In this document: piece by piece, positions 7,696-16,522 of the stretch
Layout: each line of letters starts with the position of its first letter
Numbering within the stretch: position 1 is the stretch's first letter
Source: Acidobacteriota bacterium
Lineage (GTDB): Bacteria; Acidobacteriota; Terriglobia; Terriglobales; Acidobacteriaceae
Length of the DNA stretch: 39,267 nt
Reading direction: 5' to 3'
NCBI GenBank assembly: GCA_003225455.1
Contig: QIAB01000036.1
Span: 89,263-128,529, forward strand
Made by a program: the position numbers and the translations under genes
The notes under the pieces: model-generated
The model's database searches: none
What the model was told of the DNA's origin: nothing
Seen by the model: the letters and a program-made list of their open reading frames with translations, nothing else

Positions 7696-9093
7696 ATGGG
7701 TTTCGACACGATCATTGCCAATGGACAAATAGTGACGGCAACTGACACCTATTCCGCCGACATTGCAATCAGCGCTGGCAAAATAGACGCCGTCGGCCAA
7801 AATCTGCCCAGGCAAAATGCCGGACGCGTGCTGGATGCGGCGGGCAAATATGTTTTTCCTGGCGGCATCGATGTGCATACGCATCTCGATATGCCGTTCG
7901 GCGGCACCACCAGCGCCGACGATTTCGAAACCGGCACGCGCGCGGCTGCATTCGGCGGAACCACAACCCTGATTGATTTCGCCATCCAGTACAAAGGACA
8001 GTCTTTGCGAATGGCGTTCGATACCTGGATGAAGAAGGCGTCGGAGAAAGCAGTCGGCGATTATGCATTTCACTGCATTATTACTGAGCTGGGCGAGACG
8101 CAATTAAAGGAAATGAATGCCCTGGTACGCGAGGGCGTCACCAGCTTTAAGTTGTTCATGGCCTATCCCGGTGTGTTCATGCTGGACGATGCGAGCATCT
8201 TCAAGGCTCTGCAAACTACCGCAAAAAACGGCGGCCTGGTTTGCATGCACGCCGAGAACGGCAGCGCGATCGATGTGATCGTGCAGCAGGCCCTTGCAGA
8301 AGGGAAAAAAGCGCCAAAGTACCACGCGCTAACCCGCCCTACGACCGCGGAGGCCGAAGCAACCGCTAGAGCCATCGCGTTGGCAGAGATGGCCGGCGCT
8401 CCCGTCTACATCGTGCATTTGAGCTGCAATGATGCTCTCGAAAAAGTGCGGGAGGCCCGCGACCGCGGGCTTCCTGTCTATGCTGAAACCTGTCCGCAAT
8501 ATCTTTATCTTTCGATCGACAACTTCGACGTGCCCGGTTTCGAAGGCGCGAAGTACGTTTTCACTCCCCCACTGCGGGAGAAATGGCATCAGGAGAAACT
8601 CTGGAATGGCTTGAAGCGCGATCATCTGCAGGTCGTCTCGACCGATCACTGTCCATTCTGTTTTAAAGAGCAGAAAGAACTGGGGAAGGACGATTTCACC
8701 AAAATTCCCAACGGCGGTCCGGGTATTGAGCATCGCATGTCCCTGATTTATTCCGGTGGCGTCGCCCAAGGCCGATTTAGTGTGAATCGCTTTGTAGAGC
8801 TGGTTTCGACGACTCCCGCCAAGCTCTTTGGCCTGTATCCGCGAAAGGGAACAATAGCGGTCGGCAGCGATGCCGACCTCGTAGTCTTTGATCGCAATCG
8901 CAAACACACCATCAGCGCCAAAACTCACCACATGCGAGTGGATTATTCGATGTTTGAGGGAATCGAAGTAACCGGCATGCCCGATGTTGTCCTTTCCCGC
9001 GGGCAAGTGTTGGTTGAGGGGGACAAATTCCTCGGCCGTGCGGGACAGGGGCAGTTCGTTAAAAGATCCACTTACTTGCGGGTAAATAACTAG
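7696..9093 (+). CDS. Dihydropyrimidinase / D-hydantoinase
   Basis: This cyclic amidohydrolase opens dihydrouracil, dihydrothymine or hydantoin rings to the N-carbamoyl amino acid, the substrate of the amidohydrolase at 3847. The binuclear metal site is complete: H61 and H63 (DVHTHLDMP), the lysine to be carbamylated K152 (TSFKLFMAYPG), H185 (CMHAENGS), H241 (YIVHLSCN) and D317 (STDHCPF). The length (465 aa) is normal. GGAGG stands 6 nt before the ATG. It is divergent from the luciferase-like gene. An allantoinase is less likely, since the protein aligns best by eye with dihydropyrimidinases (FAIQYKGQSL). Confidence 0.9.
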   Translation: MGFDTIIANGQIVTATDTYSADIAISAGKIDAVGQNLPRQNAGRVLDAAGKYVFPGGIDVHTHLDMPFGGTTSADDFETGTRAAAFGGTTTLIDFAIQYKGQSLRMAFDTWMKKASEKAVGDYAFHCIITELGETQLKEMNALVREGVTSFKLFMAYPGVFMLDDASIFKALQTTAKNGGLVCMHAENGSAIDVIVQQALAEGKKAPKYHALTRPTTAEAEATARAIALAEMAGAPVYIVHLSCNDALEKVREARDRGLPVYAETCPQYLYLSIDNFDVPGFEGAKYVFTPPLREKWHQEKLWNGLKRDHLQVVSTDHCPFCFKEQKELGKDDFTKIPNGGPGIEHRMSLIYSGGVAQGRFSVNRFVELVSTTPAKLFGLYPRKGTIAVGSDADLVVFDRNRKHTISAKTHHMRVDYSMFEGIEVTGMPDVVLSRGQVLVEGDKFLGRAGQGQFVKRSTYLRVNN

Positions 9094-9219
9094 CTCAACC
9101 CTCCCGAAAATAGTTCTGCAATTGCCATTCAGGGTTTACAATCAGGCGCGAAAATTTTAGCAGCCAGTCAGGAAGGACACTCACATCACCGAGCTTCTGC
9201 GAGAAGGACTCCGCCTAAC

Positions 9220-10576
9220 GTGAACGCGCCGCTGGTGAGTTCCCTGCCCATCCGGACTGTTGACGTAATCCGCAAGAAGCGCGACGGGGTCGAGCTTTCC
9301 CCTGCTGAAATCGAACACTTGGTTCGCGGCTACACCGGCGGTGAGATTCCTGATTATCAGGCAGCCGCATGGTTGATGTCGGCAGTTATTCGAGGGCTCA
9401 CACGTGCGGAAACCGCCGCGCTCACAGACGCAATGCTGCGCTCCGGCGAAGTGCTCGATCTTTCTTTCTGGATTTTCTGCCCGAAAGATCGACAAGCATT
9501 CCACCGGGGGTGTCGGTGACAAGACGTCTCTGGTGCTTGCGCCGCTTGCCGCCGCGGCCGGATTGATTGTTCCGATGATCAGCGGCCGCGGACTCGGCCA
9601 CACCGGCGGCACGCTGGACAAGCTCGAAGCCATCCCTGGCTTCAATGTAAATCTCCCGATCACTGAGTTTCGCCGGGTTTTGCGCACCTGCGGCTGTGCC
9701 ATGATCGGCCAGACTGCCGAGATCGCGCCCGCCGACAGAAAGCTTTACGCACTGCGAGATGTCACCGGCACTGTGGAGAGTCCCTATCTGATTTGCGCAT
9801 CCATCATGAGCAAGAAGCTGGCGGAGGGAATTGACGGACTGGTGCTCGATGTAAAAACGGGCTCCGGCGCGTTCATGAAGAAAGAAGAAGACGCGGCGTT
9901 TCTAGCCGAGCTGATGGTCGAAACCGGCGAACGCATGGGAAAGCAGGTGGTGGCGCTAATTACCGATATGGATCAGCCGTTGGGACTTCTCGTGGGTAAT
10001 TCACTTGAAGTTGCGGAAGTGGTTGACGTACTGCGCGGGGAAGGACCCAACGATCTCCGCGAACTCTGTCTGGAGCTGGCGGGATGGGTGCTCCAACTTG
10101 GCGATGTGACCGCGACCGTCGCGCAAGGCAGACAGATGGCCGCTCAGCTCATTCGATCCGGAAAAGCACTTGAGAAATTCGGCCAAATGGTGGCGCTGCA
10201 AGGCGGCGATAGCAGCGTGATCGATGATCCGCGCCGCCTGCCCCAGGCAGGTCAGAAGCTTGATGTACTCGGTTCGCGCGCTGGCTTCGTGACGAAGATC
10301 GATTGCGAAGCTATCGGTATCGCTTGTGTAATCCTCGGCGGCGGCCGAGAGAAAAAGGAAGATTCCGTAGATCCATCCGTCGGGCTCGCTTTGCACAAGA
10401 AAGTCGGCGACAGCGTTACCGCAGGAGAGCCGCTATGCACCATTCATTACAATTCTGAAGCTCGCGCGGCTCGCGCCAAAACGTTGATCGAAGCCAGTTA
10501 CCAAATCGGCGATGCGCCGCTACCAAAAAGGCCTCTGATCCATCGTGTCATTGGAAAATCCGGAGATAAAAACTGA
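9220..10576 (+). pseudogene. Pyrimidine-nucleoside (thymidine) phosphorylase, frameshifted
   Basis: It splits pyrimidine nucleosides with phosphate to base and (deoxy)ribose 1-phosphate. The first frame (GTG at 9220, AAGGA about 12 nt upstream) covers the N-terminal alpha domain ([12 protein letters not shown] ... RSGEVLDLS) and stops at 9519. The second frame carries [36 protein letters not shown] and VLDVKTGSGAFMK, the phosphate and nucleoside sites, and runs to 10576. The break is an exact tandem TTTC duplication at 9461-9468. Removing one copy gives a continuous [17 protein letters not shown] reading. The stop is directly followed by the transporter ATG, so the two are coupled. The protein is in the DeoA/Pdp family; uridine and thymidine preference cannot be told apart here. 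Confidence 0.85.
9461..9468 (+). repeat. Tandem TTTC duplication causing the phosphorylase frameshift
   Basis: Two adjacent TTTC units. Deleting one restores the conserved phosphorylase reading frame on both sides. Confidence 0.7.
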
Positions 10577-11783
10577 ATGGGCCGCTTCACTGGCATTCTC
10601 GGTTTACTAACCATGCTGGGCCTGGCGTTCGCCTTCTCTACAAACAGACGCGCGATTCGCGTGAAGACAGTCGCCTGGGGATTGGGCCTGCAAATAGCTT
10701 TTGCCATTTTTGTGCTGAAAGCGGATGTCGGCCGCATCATGTTCCAAAAAGCTGGTGACGCGGTAAATCGCTTGCTGAGCTATGCCTTTGCCGGATCGTC
10801 TTTCGTTTTTGGCGATCTTGGCAAACAAGGCTCGCACCTGGGTTTCTATTTTGCTTTTCAAGTTTTGCCAACCGTCATCTTCATCGCCGCTTTTTTTGCC
10901 GTACTCTACCACTACGGCGTGATGCAGTTCATCATTAAGCAAGTTGCGCGCATAATGACGCGTTTCATGGGCGCCAGTGGCGCAGAGTCGCTGAATGTAG
11001 CGGCCAGCATTTTCATGGGGCAGACCGAGGCTCCGCTGACTATCCGCCCGTTTCTCCCTGATCTGACCCGTTCCGAACTAATGACCGTGATGACCAGCGG
11101 CATGGCGCACGTCTCGGGCGGGATAATGGCGGCTTACATCGCGTTTGGAATTGAGCCGAAACATCTGCTTAGCGCGGTCATCATGACCGCGCCCGGAACG
11201 ATTCTGATGTAAGCCCGAGACCCTGGGTACCGTGCAGACCGCCGAGGCCTCGACGGATGCGAACGTGCTCGACGCGGCGGCGCGGGGCACGCGCGACGGC
11301 CTGCACCTGGCGCTGAACATCGCCGCGATGCTGATTTCTTTCCTGGCTCTGATCGCGCTCTCGAATGGCATTCTAGGCGGGATTCACGCTGGGCTTGCCC
11401 ATCTTCACTTCCCGTGGTTCCCCTCCAGTTTGGAGCGAATCTTTGGCACGCTGTTCGCGCCGATTGCGTGGGTAATTGGCATCCCCTGGCATGATTGCCC
11501 GATTATCGGAAATCTCCTGGGCACACGAATGGTGCTGAATGAGCTAGTCGCGTTTTCACTGCTGGGACCGCAAAGAGCAGTCCTCGATCCACGTTCTTTC
11601 ACAATCGCCACGTTCGCATTGTGCGGATTTGCGAACTTAAGTTCGATCGGAATTCAGATTGGCGGAATCGGTGCGCTGGCCCCGAATAAGAAAGGCGAAT
11701 TGGCGAGGCTTGGCGTGCGCGCAATGCTGGCTGGAACCATGGCGAACCTGATGTCGGCTTCAATTGCAGGAATGCTGATCTGA
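10577..11783 (+). pseudogene. Concentrative nucleoside transporter (CNT/NupC family), frame disrupted
   Basis: An inner-membrane nucleoside symporter. The first frame (10577-11212) has the N-terminal helices, the gate region and FMGQTEAPLTIRPFLPDLTR and MTSGMAHVSGGIMAAYIAFG, the CNT substrate-binding signatures. It ends at TAA right after SAVIMTAPGTILM. The second frame resumes with KPETLGTVQ, then DANVLDAAARGTRDGLHLAL, and carries the C-terminal helices with LNELVAFSLLG and GFANLSSIGIQIGGIGALAP to the stop at 11783. Family members normally have several residues between ILM and PET, so a short deletion rather than one base is likely near 11210. The gene starts directly on the phosphorylase stop; together they would import and cleave nucleosides. 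Confidence 0.85.
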
Positions 11784-11807
11784 TGCGGGCACATTGTCGG
11801 AGCCACA

Positions 11808-12113
11808 CTACCCCGACTGCAGAACCTCATAGTGCGTAACGTTCGGATCGAGTTCTAAAAGGAATTTCTTGTCCTCTGGATAGTAGATGGCCTTCCCAAA
11901 CTCTGGTCCGGCGAAGGCTTTGATCGCATCCCATGAATCCCAGAGCGAGATCAGGGTGAACTCGGCGCTGCCGCCGTAGACGCGTCGTAGAACCCAAACG
12001 CCGCGATTGCCGGGGATAGAAGCATAATCCTTCAGTCCTGTGGCTTGCAGATATTCGAAGTAAGTATCCCGTTCGGATTCGCGAGTTCGGCCTCGCCAGA
12101 TTCGGGCAATCAT
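11808..12113 (-). CDS. ABM-domain (antibiotic biosynthesis monooxygenase-like) protein
   Basis: A small 101-residue protein that begins MIARIWRGRT and contains GVWVLRRVYGGSAEFTLISL and WDSWDAIKAFAG, the pattern of ferredoxin-like ABM-domain proteins. Members include small monooxygenases and many proteins of unknown role. It stands alone, convergent with the transporter gene and separated from it by 24 nt. No specific substrate can be inferred. Confidence 0.65.
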   Translation of the reverse strand: MIARIWRGRTRESERDTYFEYLQATGLKDYASIPGNRGVWVLRRVYGGSAEFTLISLWDSWDAIKAFAGPEFGKAIYYPEDKKFLLELDPNVTHYEVLQSG

Positions 12114-12300
12114 CTGGGATCTCCTCTCGATGGGGACTCTGGTCCTGACACATCCGCACGTTGTAAACCATTTGGAAAATCCTTAGAATGGCGTGCCAAC
12201 GCGAATTTAGGCCATATCCCCTCGCACTCAACATAATACGTTCCGCTGTCTTCGCGTAAGCTGGAGCCTAGCCCTTATATTCGATGAATTGGAGAAACGA

Positions 12301-12804
12301 ATGCCTATCAACGAACTTCTCTTAGCCGAATTTGATGAAGAGATGAAAAAGACGCGCACGACGCTGGAGCGAGTTCCTGCGGACAAGCCGGATTTCGCGC
12401 CGCATCCGAAGTCCATGGCATTAGGCAAACTGGCGCCGCACATCGCAGAACTGGCTGGGTTTGGGGCGACTGTTTTGACCACTCCTGAATTGGATTTTTC
12501 CAATGCCGGCAACCGCCCACGCCCGCCTTTCGAGCCGGCGGGATTGCTGAAGGCGTTTGACGAAAATGTTGCTAAGGCCCGGGACGCCTTGCAAAACATG
12601 AAAGATGACTCCTGGACCCAGCCGTGGAAGTTAAGTTTCCAGGGAAAGCCGATCTTCAGCGGATCGCGATTTTTGGCTTATCGGCAGATGTTCCTGAACC
12701 ATATGGTCCATCATCGTGCCCAGCTCGGAGTGTACTTGCGGCTGAACGAAAAGCCATTGCCGGCGACTTATGGGCCATCAGCAGATGACCGGATGGGATT
12801 TTGA
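12301..12804 (+). CDS. DinB/YfiT-like four-helix protein
   Basis: 167 residues with the DinB-like pattern: MPINELLLAEFDEEMKKTR at the start, a histidine in KLAPHIAELAGFG, and the paired histidines of NHMVHHRAQLGVYLRLNEK. These three positions normally form the metal site of the fold. The family includes mycothiol- or bacillithiol-dependent transferases and many uncharacterised stress proteins. The frame can be opened at a TTG at 12289, but GGAGAA 4 nt before the ATG at 12301 decides for the shorter start. It ends 4 bp from the toxin remnant on the other strand. Confidence 0.75.
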   Translation: MPINELLLAEFDEEMKKTRTTLERVPADKPDFAPHPKSMALGKLAPHIAELAGFGATVLTTPELDFSNAGNRPRPPFEPAGLLKAFDENVAKARDALQNMKDDSWTQPWKLSFQGKPIFSGSRFLAYRQMFLNHMVHHRAQLGVYLRLNEKPLPATYGPSADDRMGF

Positions 12805-12808
12805 ACGG

Positions 12809-12933
12809 CTACCAAATCAGCTTGACCGGATATTTCTGAAAGACAGGATCGTGATCGGATCGCACTCGACTGGAGATCTTTTTTCTCCGCTGATCGCCCG
12901 CCGAAAAATGTAGGTGTCGGGGAGCGCCTTCAC
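12809..12933 (-). pseudogene. Remnant of a VapC-type PIN-domain toxin (large internal deletion)
   Basis: A GTG overlaps the antitoxin stop (GTGA) and opens a frame VKALPDTYIFRRAISGEK, which is the N-terminal beta strand and first acidic residue of a VapC toxin (usually MKALLDTHTFLWAI). A different frame, ending at 12809, gives DHDPVFQKYPVKLIW, the C-terminal end of the same family. Only about 40 codons separate start and end where an intact toxin has about 125-130. The catalytic middle, with its other acidic residues, is gone and the two ends are out of frame. The toxin is therefore dead, leaving an orphan antitoxin. Confidence 0.6.
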
Positions 12934-13160
12934 TTGTAGAATAGGTCCTCAATCTCCTTGGGTAACGGATCATTGAAACCATCCGGGACCATAAACTCGC
13001 CTTTAGCACTACCCAAAGCCCGCTTCCTCCGCTTTCCAGTGATCGGCACAAGCTTCGCGACGGGAATACCGCTCTTCGTAATGATCACTTCTTCTCCCTC
13101 GGCCACTTGTGCCAGGAGCCGGGAAAGGCGGATTTTGGCCTGGCGAAGGTTCACTTCCAT
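12930..13160 (-). CDS. Phd/YefM-type antitoxin (orphan)
   Basis: A 76-residue protein with the Phd/YefM N-terminal DNA-binding and dimerisation fold: MEVNLRQAKIRLSRLLAQVA, then GEEVIITKSGIPVAKLVPI. The C-terminal tail (KGEFMVPDGFNDPLPKEIED) is the flexible, acidic toxin-binding part and ends LFYK. Such antitoxins neutralise a PIN-domain RNase and repress their own promoter. Here the toxin gene, which would overlap the antitoxin stop by 4 nt, survives only as a remnant. The antitoxin itself looks complete, so it may still protect against a related toxin elsewhere or act as a repressor. Confidence 0.75.
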   Translation of the reverse strand: MEVNLRQAKIRLSRLLAQVAEGEEVIITKSGIPVAKLVPITGKRRKRALGSAKGEFMVPDGFNDPLPKEIEDLFYK

Positions 13161-13245
13161 AACTAGCGATTGTAGACTAGAAGCTATCTAGCTATCTCAT
13201 AAATGTCCGCGAGTTGGCACAGTGGCCTGTTATCAACCGTGACGC

Positions 13246-13917
13246 CTACAATGCCCCGCCAACCCGCGCTTTGCCTGCGTACTCGATTATGCGAGTCGTC
13301 AAGCCGACTGTTTTCACGAGGAAGGTGTCCACGATTTCCTCCACTTTTTCGCCATACGAGGAATGCCAATGATTGAGTCCGTGGAGTGCACTCAGTTGGC
13401 ACAGCTCGGAGCGGATTGAAAGTATCTCGGCCATTGTGTTGAGGCAGGCTACATGCAGTTCAGGTTCTCCTCCTGTGTTATTGCCATATATCGGCCCTCC
13501 ATGCGTTGGAAAAATATCCCACCACATGAAACAGGCTTCCTGAAAATGATCGTTCTGCTCATTCGCCCTACTGGGTGCCAGCGGAACTACAAAAATGCGG
13601 AAAAAATTCGCCACTGCACGGATACAGTCGACGCGCTCATCCAGTGGAACTTCAGCATTCAGCAGAGCGTACGCCGACTTGCCCGGTGATGATTCGCCAA
13701 TTAAGAACCATATCCCTTGTGCGACTTGTTCCAGTGAATACCGCTTCAGCTGATCAGGAGCCAAAAACAAGTTGGTCATGTACTCAACCGTGACCGCGTC
13801 GGACAACTGTAGACGATCCCAATAGGTATCGAAATCTTCGTCCCAGTACCACTCACGCTTTTGAACAGGATGATCGAACGCGGCCGTGAGCCATTGGTCG
13901 AAGGTTGCAGTTGGCAT
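13246..13917 (-). CDS. Conserved-looking protein of unknown function
   Basis: I do not recognise a named family. The frame is 223 residues, with no signal peptide or membrane segment. It is rich in aromatic residues and acidic at the N-terminus (REWYWDEDFDTYWDRLQ), has a helical middle with a hydrophobic strand (FFRIFVVPLAPSR) and a C-terminal LSALHGLNHWHSSYGEKVEEI, where the HGLNHWH histidines look like a conserved motif. It stands alone between the antitoxin and enolase. Codon use looks like its neighbours'. An ATG at 13917 is used; no strong ribosome site precedes it. Confidence 0.55.
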   Translation of the reverse strand: MPTATFDQWLTAAFDHPVQKREWYWDEDFDTYWDRLQLSDAVTVEYMTNLFLAPDQLKRYSLEQVAQGIWFLIGESSPGKSAYALLNAEVPLDERVDCIRAVANFFRIFVVPLAPSRANEQNDHFQEACFMWWDIFPTHGGPIYGNNTGGEPELHVACLNTMAEILSIRSELCQLSALHGLNHWHSSYGEKVEEIVDTFLVKTVGLTTRIIEYAGKARVGGAL

Positions 13918-14036
13918 TCACCGAGTATGGCATGCCAGTTGGTGAAACATCGCCATTACACTTGTTGATGGCCGCACGGCGTCTTTATGAGATGAGTTGT
14001 TGTGCCTCTATTCCTCGCCGACAGCCATAGCTGATC

Positions 14037-15365
<1,329 letters not shown>

Positions 15366-15511
15366 CTATTTTGATCCTGGAGGCTGGATCGCCACGATTA
15401 AAAGTAAGACGGCGTCCGGTGAGGTCGCCGATGCCGCTGTAGATTTTCGACATTGGCGGCGATTATAAATCAGGCGCGAATGCAGCTTTCGGGCGTGGTG
15501 TCCTCCTGATG

Positions 15512-15554
15512 CGCAGAAAATTCTTATTCTGCGGGCATGCCTGAAGGGATGCCC
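15512..15554. repeat. Two adjacent inverted repeats (hairpins)
   Basis: CGCAGAA at 15512-15518 pairs perfectly with TTCTGCG at 15527-15533 over an 8-nt loop. GGGCAT at 15533-15538 pairs with ATGCCC at 15549-15554. They lie about 190 nt upstream of enolase. They may be a dispersed element or part of a leader; there is no U-run to make a terminator. Confidence 0.45.
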
Positions 15555-15799
15555 TGAACACAAATCCTGCGTCGCGGTTACTAATCCGCGTTCTGTTCGT
15601 ACTCAGGCGTATCTCCCGTGGTTCCGTTCTGCTTTCTTTGTTTGTCCGTCGCTGATCGCTGTTTTACAGTCGGGTCCAGGTGCAGGATCACACAGAAACT
15701 CTGAACGTCGGTTCGCGCGCTGCATCAGACCGGCCCAGCGCCGTTTGAGCGCGTGATGGAGCAACTGAGAAGAATTTGATTTCAAGCGCAAAAGACCAT

Positions 15800-15828
15800 A
15801 ACCGCGAAGGTTCGCAAAGTTCGCGGAG
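15800..15828 (+). repeat. Degenerate AACCGCGAAGG-type dispersed repeat with dyad symmetry
   Basis: CCGCGAA and TTCGCGG form a 7-bp inverted repeat around GGTTCGCAAAG. It resembles the 'accgcgaaggacgcaaagg' and 'accacagaggcacagagg' repeats scattered in many genomes. A related copy is at 18873-18894. Confidence 0.4.
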
Positions 15829-15845
15829 AAAACCTAGGAGGCACG

Positions 15846-16460
15846 ATGAAGAAGCTGCTGGTTACGACGATGTTGTTGGCGTCGGTTGCTGTGGCGCAGA
15901 CCTTGCCTGCGGGCACCGCGCTGAAAGTGAAGTTGGCGAACAATCTCACAACATTTACGAATAAGCCCGGAGACCCTTTTTCCGGCCGGGTTACCGAGCC
16001 GGTGATGCTTGGCGGCAAAACAGTGATTCCGGTTGGAGCTACGGTTGAGGGTCGTGTAACCAAGATCACCGAGCCGCGGCGAATCGCGGGCAAGCCGACG
16101 ATTGGCATGTTTCCGGAGACAATTATTTTGCCGAACGGCGATCGCTACATGTTGAATGCGGCAGTGGTAGATACAAATTTACGGGACGGAAGCGACGTCA
16201 ATACCGAAGGACAGTTCAAGGGCTCGGGGCACGATGGAAAAGACTTGACGGAGATCGGCTTTGGTACAGGCGGCGGAATGCTAATTGGCGGGTTAATCAG
16301 TGGAGGAAAAGGATTACTGGTCGGCGGGACCATAGGCGCAACACTAACCGTGGCACACTGGCTTGGAAAGCGAAGATCGGCGATGCTGCCGGCGGGAACC
16401 GAATTAACCATGGAATTCAGCCGTCCGTTGGCGATGACTGCGACGAGCGGCGGGCAGTAG
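15846..16460 (+). CDS. Exported glycine-rich protein of unknown function
   Basis: A 204-residue protein with a signal peptide (MKKLLVTTMLLASVAVAQ, cleavage after AVAQ or VA). The mature part has two similar barrel-like segments, LPAGTALKVKLANNLTT and MLPAGTELTMEFSRPL, joined by a glycine-rich hydrophobic stretch (GFGTGGGMLIGGLISGGKGL) that may insert in a membrane. The layout recalls proteins with a TrbI/VirB10-like C-terminal domain, which I cannot confirm. AGGAGG precedes the ATG at a good distance, and a terminator follows, so it is its own transcription unit. Confidence 0.6.
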   Translation: MKKLLVTTMLLASVAVAQTLPAGTALKVKLANNLTTFTNKPGDPFSGRVTEPVMLGGKTVIPVGATVEGRVTKITEPRRIAGKPTIGMFPETIILPNGDRYMLNAAVVDTNLRDGSDVNTEGQFKGSGHDGKDLTEIGFGTGGGMLIGGLISGGKGLLVGGTIGATLTVAHWLGKRRSAMLPAGTELTMEFSRPLAMTATSGGQ

Positions 16461-16490
16461 AAAATCAGTTCTCAGTTTCTGGTTATACGG

Positions 16491-16513
16491 ACGGCGGCTT
16501 CGGCCGCCGTTTT
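16491..16513 (+). terminator. Rho-independent terminator of the exported-protein gene
   Basis: ACGGCGGC and GCCGCCGT form a perfect 8-bp stem closed by a stable TTCG tetraloop, followed by TTT. It lies 30 nt after the stop at 16460 and before the convergent GH57 gene. Confidence 0.85.
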
Positions 16514-16522
16514 GTATGGAGC

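Noticed and set aside
8329-9006. 225-codon minus-strand frame opposite the dihydropyrimidinase
   Set aside because: Complete overlap with a gene whose catalytic residues are all visible; no family features.
9178-9219. [12 protein letters not shown] reading just before the phosphorylase
   Set aside because: Looks protein-like, but has no start codon and is too short; likely chance or an unprovable remnant.
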